Positions 57,461 through 64,000 of a stretch of DNA of 64,000 nt are shown here, in pieces. The number at the start of each line of letters is the position of its first letter. Positions within the stretch are counted from its first letter, which is position 1. The DNA is from Dastarcus helophoroides (lineage: Eukaryota; Arthropoda; Insecta; Coleoptera; Bothrideridae). Location: positions 10,276,857 to 10,340,856 of the forward strand of contig CM053331.1 in assembly GCA_028583605.1 (NCBI GenBank), read 5' to 3'. Position numbers and translations under genes: made by a program. Under the pieces are notes generated by a model. The model made no database searches. It worked only from the letters and a program-made list of their open reading frames with translations, and had not been told where the DNA came from.

Positions 57461-57959
57461 GATTAACATCAGACAAATTGTCACAATTTCTTTTATTTAA
57501 ATTTGTTTTTTTTAACAAATGACCCTTTCATGGGTATCTCGAATTTTAGAAAAAATTTATGAAAATAAATTCGTATTTTCGTACTTTTTAATAAAATTCG
57601 ATATAGACCCATTTTAAGGGAAGCTGATTCCAATGAAGTACTTGGATCATTTCTGAAAAAATCACTAATATAAATTGCTCTAATTTAATTGCTCAAAACT
57701 GAAGTAACAGATTTGGCATTTGAAGGAATTCTAATGCATTTGTTTCAAAAATATAGTTCATTAAGGAAATACAGATTTTATATTTTGAGCGGGAAACAAA
57801 TGGGTCGCACTGTATGTGAAAACTTGGTTAGGGTAGTAATCGTCACTAAAAGTTTTGACAACGTTAGATCTGTGCTAGATCTATCAAGACGTAAGCGCCT
57901 GACTGCCACCACTATTCGATTCTTAGTATAGACTACATGCCTGGATACAATAATACAAA
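57461..57959. other. No gene seen
   Basis: Open frames on both strands at 57689-57996 are short and unrecognised. Confidence 0.4.
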
Positions 57960-58260
57960 TCTTCAAGCCCCTTGACAGTATATTTTCTGAGTCCACGACA
58001 CTGCCCTATTTTGCGGTAGATTTCGCAACGCATCTTTACACAAAACCATCTAGAAGTTTTGGAGCTGCTGTGTGGATATTACTTCAAGATGTTTCCCTAA
58101 CCTGCCAAATTAAACACCAAAACTCTTTGAGATGTATAATTTCAGATTGCCATTGCACTAAAGCGATACCGCTAGAAATCCTCGCATTTTACTATTTCAT
58201 TCACAATATCACCCTATATAATATTATTTTTTGTTATCAAAATTCATAAAAAGGTTTCTT
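57960..58260 (+). repeat. Dispersed repeat, copy 1
   Basis: ATTACTTCAAGATGTTTCCC, TTTGAGATGTATAATTTCAG and CATTCACAATATCACC correspond in order to 61600-61890. The two copies are in direct orientation about 3.6 kb apart. Confidence 0.65.
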
Positions 58261-59228
58261 TATAATAAATTAAAATCTGTCTTCGCTTATGCCTTATTTG
58301 TTAAAAATCAAAAGTTGAACATTGAATATATCGGTTTCGGTCCTGGCACGGATATTTTAATTTTGCAGGTCTATAGGTAACACTGTTAGTAACACCTGAT
58401 AAAATTTTAGAGAAAATCTATAGGAAAGAAATTGACCGGTGGACTACCTTAAAATGTCCACAAAAGGGCGCATTTGGTCTGTAGATTCTCTATTCTAGGC
58501 TTAACATTTGGAAGGCGAAGACTTAAAATTGGATATAATATTTTAAGGCTACTATAAGTCTTAAGATCTTTCGAAATTTCCCATGTCGCGACTAAAGCTG
58601 CCTTCATCCCATACTACTTTGTGAGAAAATTCACAACAATACCCTATAGCGACCCACCGCTTGAATGTAATGTAAGTTCACTTTAGAAAGTGGAGCATTA
58701 CGTGTTAGGTAATGCTTTGATCTGGCTCTTTGAACATTATGTATGCTATATTTGACGGAGCCTACATAAATTAGTGACTTTATATTGGTCTTTCCGATGT
58801 ACATTTCCGCCTTGATGTGGTCATGGAGCATCAAGAGACAATGCAGGATCTAATCAGGAACGTTTAACACTCACAACTACGTTGCTAGATAACATTGGAT
58901 TAACGCGAATAATAGAATAGTTACATTTCTAGCTGTGCTTTGTGCCTTAACGGACGGCGAGTTCTGAATGCCGTACCGCCACACAATTTGATTCGTATCT
59001 TTGTCGTCTATTTAAATGTTCTACATACGATTAAATTGTTCATTATTACTTCCTACAGTAATTGTCTCGTAAGAATTTCACTTAGGACTCCTTCGTTCAT
59101 TAAAAAACCGCAAGGAATCAAACAAGTTCAAGTAATTTCGAATTAGATATTTCCTAATCGTCGACGTGATTAAGACATAAACAAATTGATTTGACGTTCC
59201 ATTAAATTGTTGGTCGAGTGCTCTATCC
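58261..59228. other. No gene seen
   Basis: Nothing coding or repetitive recognised with confidence. Confidence 0.4.
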
Positions 59229-59517
59229 CAGTGTTTCCAAACCAGCGTGTTGCCGGAAGCTCTCAGGTGTGTCGCCAAAATATAAGATGATCATACAAAT
59301 TTCCAGATCTTATAGTAACCTTTTTTTAGTCATCAAAATTTAAATTTTGTAGGCAATCATTAGGACTTTTTTCTTGGTTGTCAAAAATTTATTGGGTACT
59401 GATGAGATTAAGAAAACTTTTTTTTTGGTCGTCATCTCTTGGACGATTAATGTGGGTTGTCCTTTTTCATACAATACCAAAAGTGTGTCGCTTCCAAAAC
59501 AAGGTTGGGAAACACAT
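59229..59517. mobile_element. Possible hAT-like MITE
   Basis: CAGTGTTTCCAAACCAGCGT at 59229 and GGTTGGGAAACACA near 59504-59517 are imperfect inverted ends of the common hAT type. No clear 8-bp duplication was found, so the right boundary is approximate. Interior non-coding. Confidence 0.5.
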
Positions 59518-60689
59518 CGTTTTTCGAATTTAGAATTTCATAATTTCGACTTCATCTCAATACTAGTATCGCTTGCAGTCGAAAAGTAAGGAAATTCTGC
59601 CTAGTTAATTGAAATTTACTTCTAAGCAAATTATTGATTTTTAGATTGACGCAATGAGAAAATGAGGTCGTGAACTATTTTTGAAAATTTCAGCTTTATT
59701 GAAAATTTGGCCTTTTTCAGAATTTGGACTTTTTTTTAAATGTCGATTTTTTCTTCAGAGTTTAGACTAATTTTTAAAATTTTCGAATTTCAAATTTCAT
59801 ATTTTGAATTTCGAATTTCGAATTTTCGGCAGACCAGTCGTCCGAGGCAACTGATGCAGTTTTGAAATTACACTAAAATTTTGAAAAGTAAGTATAAATT
59901 TCCACAACGAAATCAAAATTAAAAAAAAAGCTTATAATTTATGTAAAAAAACCTTTTTCGAGGTTCTAAAACAAAATTCGAAATTTTTAAAGCAGTCAAA
60001 AATTCCAAAAAAATGTCAAAAATATTGAAATTATATTAACAACACATTAGGACATTTCCAAAATTCTAATGGAATCAGAATTTGAAAAAAAAATCATTTT
60101 TAACTCCAACTCCAAGAGACGTTTTGTCTTTTTACAACTATAGCTAAATAGAAGTAATGAATTATTTTTCGTAAGTATTTACTGAAGTACTGAAGTTTAC
60201 AAGAGCGTTGGTTTTAGATTTAATTTGCATAACATATTCCATGTTTTTGTTTCGCGTTTTTAAATCTGTGAATAAGAAATCGCACGGAAACTGTGCCAAC
60301 ATTTTAATTTATAAACAAAGATATTAAACATTTGGTAGTTAATGAACCAGAGGAGATGATACCTTTTAAAATAGAGGACCGTGACATGCTGACATGCTTT
60401 GTAAGCATTGAAATACATGTATGGTGCAGATGTCAGGAACACAAACGTTATTTCGTAAATCGGCGACTTTGGAGACAATTCCTGAAATATTGCGTAAGAA
60501 CGATGACGTCATAAGTCATTTTTTAAACACAAATGCCAATAGCTTATTTGAAATGTATTTTAATTCTCTATTCCAAAGTTTTTCAATCTTCTTCAATAGA
60601 CATCCGCCGGGAGAGATGGGAGAGGTAGTGGCATTGTCTACATTCTACCTGAATGGAAACTCAAACTATGGAAATTAAAGTAAAAATGG
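59518..60689. other. Mixed DNA with a satellite patch and unrecognised frames
   Basis: 59690-60120 is degraded satellite. Plus-strand frames at 60332-60514 and 60421-60678 overlap in different phases (for example IPFKIEDRDMLTCFVSIEIH and NSLFQSFSIFFNRHPPGEMG). They lie in less AT-biased DNA but match nothing I know. Confidence 0.35.
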
Positions 60690-61440
60690 TGTGTTCAAAA
60701 TCCAAATTTCAAAAAAAAAATCGAAATATCGAAAATAATTAGAACTTAAATGAAAACCAACTTGAAATTACTGAATAACTTCTTGAATACTTCCATTTTT
60801 TTGGTAATATTTTAGTGGTAACATTTAAAAAAAAATCAAAATATGGAAAATTTTATACTTAAATATTATTCGAAAAAAAAAAGAAATAAGATTTTTTTCC
60901 AGAAATTTCAAGTTATTATGCAATTATTCGCTTTGATTTGAAAATTTTAATCGATTTCGCATTGACTTTTCCCTCAAAATTTTGACTTTAAACACAACAC
61001 TTTTCGACTCCCACCTTAATTGACTTTAAACTCAAAATAAGACTGTTTTACGTAACCTTGATTTTTTTCTTCTAAAAATGTTGGTTTCAGTCGTGAAATA
61101 TATTTTACCCTTTTTTGTAACTTGTCTTCTTAAAAAATTTACTCTTTTCAAAATTTCGTCATTTTTGAAAATTCAAATCTGAAGAATGACTTTTTGAAAA
61201 GTTTAACTTTTCCTAAAAGTTTGACTCTCAAAATTTCGTCCTGTTTTAAAAATTTGGACTATTTTCACAATTTTGAAGAATAAGACTGTTTTTTGAAAAT
61301 GTCGGTATTGTTAAAATTTTGACTTTTTTGAAATTTTGTCTTACGAAATTGTTACTATTTTCTCGAGATTTTAACCTTTCTTATTTTGAATAATTTTGAA
61401 AAAAATCTACTTTTTTGAAAATTTGAACTTTTTTTTGGTT
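60690..61440. repeat. Satellite block, mainly pyrimidine-rich
   Basis: After a mixed start, units such as TTTTTGAAATTTTGTC run up to the hammerhead-like motif. Confidence 0.6.
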
Positions 61441-61451
61441 CAGTTGGAAGT

Positions 61452-61520
61452 GTATACAACCACCGTACCATGCTGATGAGGCCAAGGAAGGCCAAAACTA
61501 GTCTATGGTTGCGGTTATAC
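61452..61520 (+). ncRNA. Hammerhead ribozyme-like motif (type I, minimal stem III)
   Basis: The core CTGATGA (61473-61479) is perfect. Stem II is four G-C pairs, GGCC (61480-61483) with GGCC (61490-61493), loop AAGGAA. AAAAC follows (61494-61498; the consensus is GAAAC, so G12 is A), then a two-pair stem III (A61497-U61502, C61498-G61501) closed by TA, then GTC with predicted cleavage after C61503. Stem I pairs ACCATG (61467-61472) with TATGGT (61504-61509), one G-U, and continues after an internal loop as GTATA/TATAC plus ACC/GGT. Short stem III is characteristic of hammerheads in Penelope-like elements and animal retrozymes. No ORF adjoins, so the host element is unknown. Confidence 0.7.
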
Positions 61521-61599
61521 ATATTTTCAATTTTAAGCACGTTTAACTGTTTAATTACAGAACATCTAATTGGTCATTTGTCAAAACAAATCCTCAAGC

Positions 61600-61890
61600 C
61601 ATTTTGCAGTTAACAGCACTGCACGCTTATGCGATAAAATTAACGTAACGGAGATTTAGTAAAAGGCACCTGAAAGGAATAGCATAGTTGGTATGTTGCT
61701 ATTACTTGAAGATGTTTCCCTAAAGAGCGGAATGAGGTATCGAAATTCCGTGAGATGTGTAATTTTATATTGCGGTTACTCAAAAACTGTTACCGCTTAA
61801 AATCCTTATATTTACTATATTTCATTTATAATATTACCTTACATACTATAGAAGTAGTCCTTTTTTTTATCATAATCTATAGAAATATTA
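61600..61890 (+). repeat. Dispersed repeat, copy 2
   Basis: ATTACTTGAAGATGTTTCCC, CCGTGAGATGTGTAATTTTA and CATTTATAATATTACC parallel the copy at 57960-58260. Confidence 0.65.
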
Positions 61891-61939
61891 GCTGATATGT
61901 CACTCGATCTCATTCACTATTTCACAGCCATTACGTTAT

Positions 61940-64000
61940 TTAATTTGTTTAAAAAAGTCAATTTTTTAAATATCTCTTTTTTAGAAATGTCTGCCATTTT
62001 AAATTTACTTTTCAAAGTTTCGACTTTTAAAATTTCGACTTTCTTTAGAACATTTTTTCATTTTATCAAAATTGTTGAATTTTTTGAAAAGGTCGACTTT
62101 TAACAGTATTTTGGCAAAATCTTGACATAATTCTTCAAAAGTTTAATTATTTTAAATCCTAATGTTCTAAGAAAAGTTTGAAATTTTTCGAAATTTCGTC
62201 ATTATTAAAAATTTTGGTTTTTAAAAATTTTCACTTTCTTTAACATTTTGCCTTTGTTGCTTTTGTTGCAATTTTGGATTATGTTGCAAAAATTTCGTTG
62301 CATTTTAAAGTTTTTGATTTACTTCGAAAATTTGATTTTTTTTAAAATGTCGATTTTTTAACATTTTGGCCTTTTTGAAAGTCATACCTTTTTATTTTGA
62401 AAACTTCAAAATTTTTTTTTAAAATTGATTTTGTTTTAATTTGTGACTTGTTAACTTTTTTCTTAAAGTTTTAATCAACAAAAATTTTGAAATTTTTCAT
62501 AATATCGACCTTTTTCCGGAATTTAGGTTTTCCGAAAATTTAGGTGTTTAATTTCACTGAAAATTCTTTATTTTCGGAATTTAGGTTTTCTTTATTTTTC
62601 TTAAATCTAGACAGTTCTAAATAAAATAGAATATTTTCTAAATTTCAGACTATTTTTTAAAATTTAAACTTTTTGGTTTTTTTGTAATCCTTAACTTTTA
62701 TTGGAAGTTTTAACTTTCTATGAAAGCTTCAGATATTTTTCAAAATTTTGACCTTTTTAAAAATTTTAATTGTGTGGAGAATTTTCACTTTCTTTTAAAA
62801 AAACCACGCAATTTAAAAATGTCCAAATTTAGAAAACAAGCAACCGGAAAAATTTTCGACATTTTGAAAAATAGATGGATTTCTAAAAAGTGTCGCAATT
62901 TTTAAGAAAACCAAATCTTCCGAAAAAGTTAAAATTTGAAAAAAAAAGAAATTTTAAAGAAAAATTTAAAAAAATGTCGAAATATTTATAAAAAGATAAA
63001 ATTTTCAAGAAAATTCATATAAATTTAAAAAATTAAAATATTGAAAATGGTGAACAATTCAAAAAAAGCGATTTTTGGAATAAGTCAAAATTTTCCAAAA
63101 AACTGAAAACTGAATAAATCAGGGATAATTCAAAAATACCCTAAATTAAAAAATGTTTTAAAAAATATTTTGAAAAAAGTTTCAAATTTTCGAAAAAGTA
63201 AAAAACAAAAGTTAAAATTTGGGAAAAAAGCGAAAATTTGAAAATTACATTAATAATTTTGAAAAGTTTCAAAATTTTAATAGAACCATTTAAAAGTTTT
63301 AAAAAGAATAAAGCTTTTCAAAAAAAAGTAGCAAATTTTAATAAAAGTCGAAGCAAAGTTTGACAAAAATCGAAATTTGCCAAAAAAGATGACATTTATA
63401 TTAAAGTTTAATCAAGAAATGGAATATTGAAAAATCAGAATTTCCAAAGAGATTTGAAACATTTAAAACAGCCGGAAATTGAAATAAATAAATGAAAAAA
63501 ATGTCGAAATTATCAATAAAGTTGAGATTTAAAAAAAAATGTTATTTAAGAAAAAATTTAAAACTGTTGAATTTCAAAATTTTCCAAAAAACGTCGAAAT
63601 TTTCGGTAAGATCGAACCTTTCAAGAATCAAAGTTGACATTTTAAAAAGGTAAAAGTTTTAAAAAACATCGAAATTTGAGGAAAAGTAAAATCTTGCAAC
63701 AGTGCAAATTCTGGAATGAGTCCTTATTCTCAAATAAAATCATAACAAAATTCAGGCTTTTAAAGAACTGCTCATTTTCAAAAAAATTTGAAGCTTTCAA
63801 ATTGACATTTTGTAAATAGTTGCAGTTTTTGAAGTTTAATAAAAAAAATCTAAATTTTAAATAGAAGCAGAAATTATTTATTAATGTCGAATTTTGAAAA
63901 AGTCAAAATTTAAGAAAAAAAGTCGTAAATTTTAAATAAGTAAAAATTTGTTTTAAAAACTAGGAATTTTGAAAAAATCGAAAATATGAGAGGAGCCTCT
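61940..64000. repeat. Satellite block, pyrimidine-rich then purine-rich, runs off the window
   Basis: 61940-62800 carries TTTTTGAAAATTTCGAC units, and from about 62800 to the end the strand switches to GTCGAAATTTTCAAAAAA. It is another head-to-head arrangement. No genes. Confidence 0.85.

Noticed and set aside
57960..61890. LTR retrotransposon
   Set aside because: No TG/CA ends, primer site, polypurine tract or gag/pol words were seen between the direct repeats.

Overview
The window is AT-rich non-coding DNA from a eukaryote with a repeat-laden genome. It is probably an arthropod and most likely an insect: the relics are mariner, Tigger/pogo, hAT, Penelope-like, Jockey-type and RNase H-bearing non-LTR elements, together with insect-style SINE/RTE tails carrying GACAGACAGAC motifs. 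I cannot name the species. There are no operons, no ribosome-binding sites and no complete host gene. The best host-gene candidate is one short first exon with a signal peptide at 12452-12521.

Layout. 1-5100: Tigger/pogo transposase relic, a foldback element with a nested MITE, an AT-rich satellite block, the 3' end of an RNase H-type LINE, and two tandem arrays built on ACCGGTT and AACTCGA words. 5860-6576: tandem array whose units look like exons with acceptor and donor sites. 7-13 kb: dispersed repeats, the end of a transposon protein with an acidic tail, and the signal-peptide exon. 13.3-19.1 kb: degenerate satellite plus a three-level nest (hAT element inside a palindromic MITE inside a 21-bp minisatellite). 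21.6-30.3 kb: large inverted repeat enclosing a decayed Penelope-like element (RT plus GIY-YIG) with a hammerhead-like motif just after its stop codon; one arm is split by a 3.25-kb hAT element. 31-43.2 kb: mostly satellite, interrupted by a Jockey-type LINE fragment. 43.2-47.1 kb: SINE/RTE tails, a tRNA-like sequence, and a longer Jockey-type relic on the minus strand. 47-54 kb: largely single-copy AT-rich DNA with satellite patches and a small basic ORF. 54.5-56.8 kb: mariner relic followed by an RNase H-type LINE relic. 57-64 kb: dispersed repeats, more satellite, and a second, better hammerhead-like motif at 61452-61520.

The dominant feature is a degenerate satellite of roughly 17-22-bp units (GTCGAAATTTTGAAAAAA on one strand). 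By my rough tally it fills about a third of the window. Blocks switch strand abruptly, giving pyrimidine-rich runs followed by purine-rich runs and hence giant imperfect foldbacks. Two blocks lie inside elements with hAT-like ends and 8-bp target duplications, which suggests non-autonomous hAT elements helped disperse the satellite.

The most interesting items are the two hammerhead ribozyme-like motifs (each with one core substitution), the satellite-bearing hAT elements (one with a paralogous empty site in the same window), the foldback around the Penelope-like element, and the exon-like tandem array. All coordinates and alignments were read by eye.
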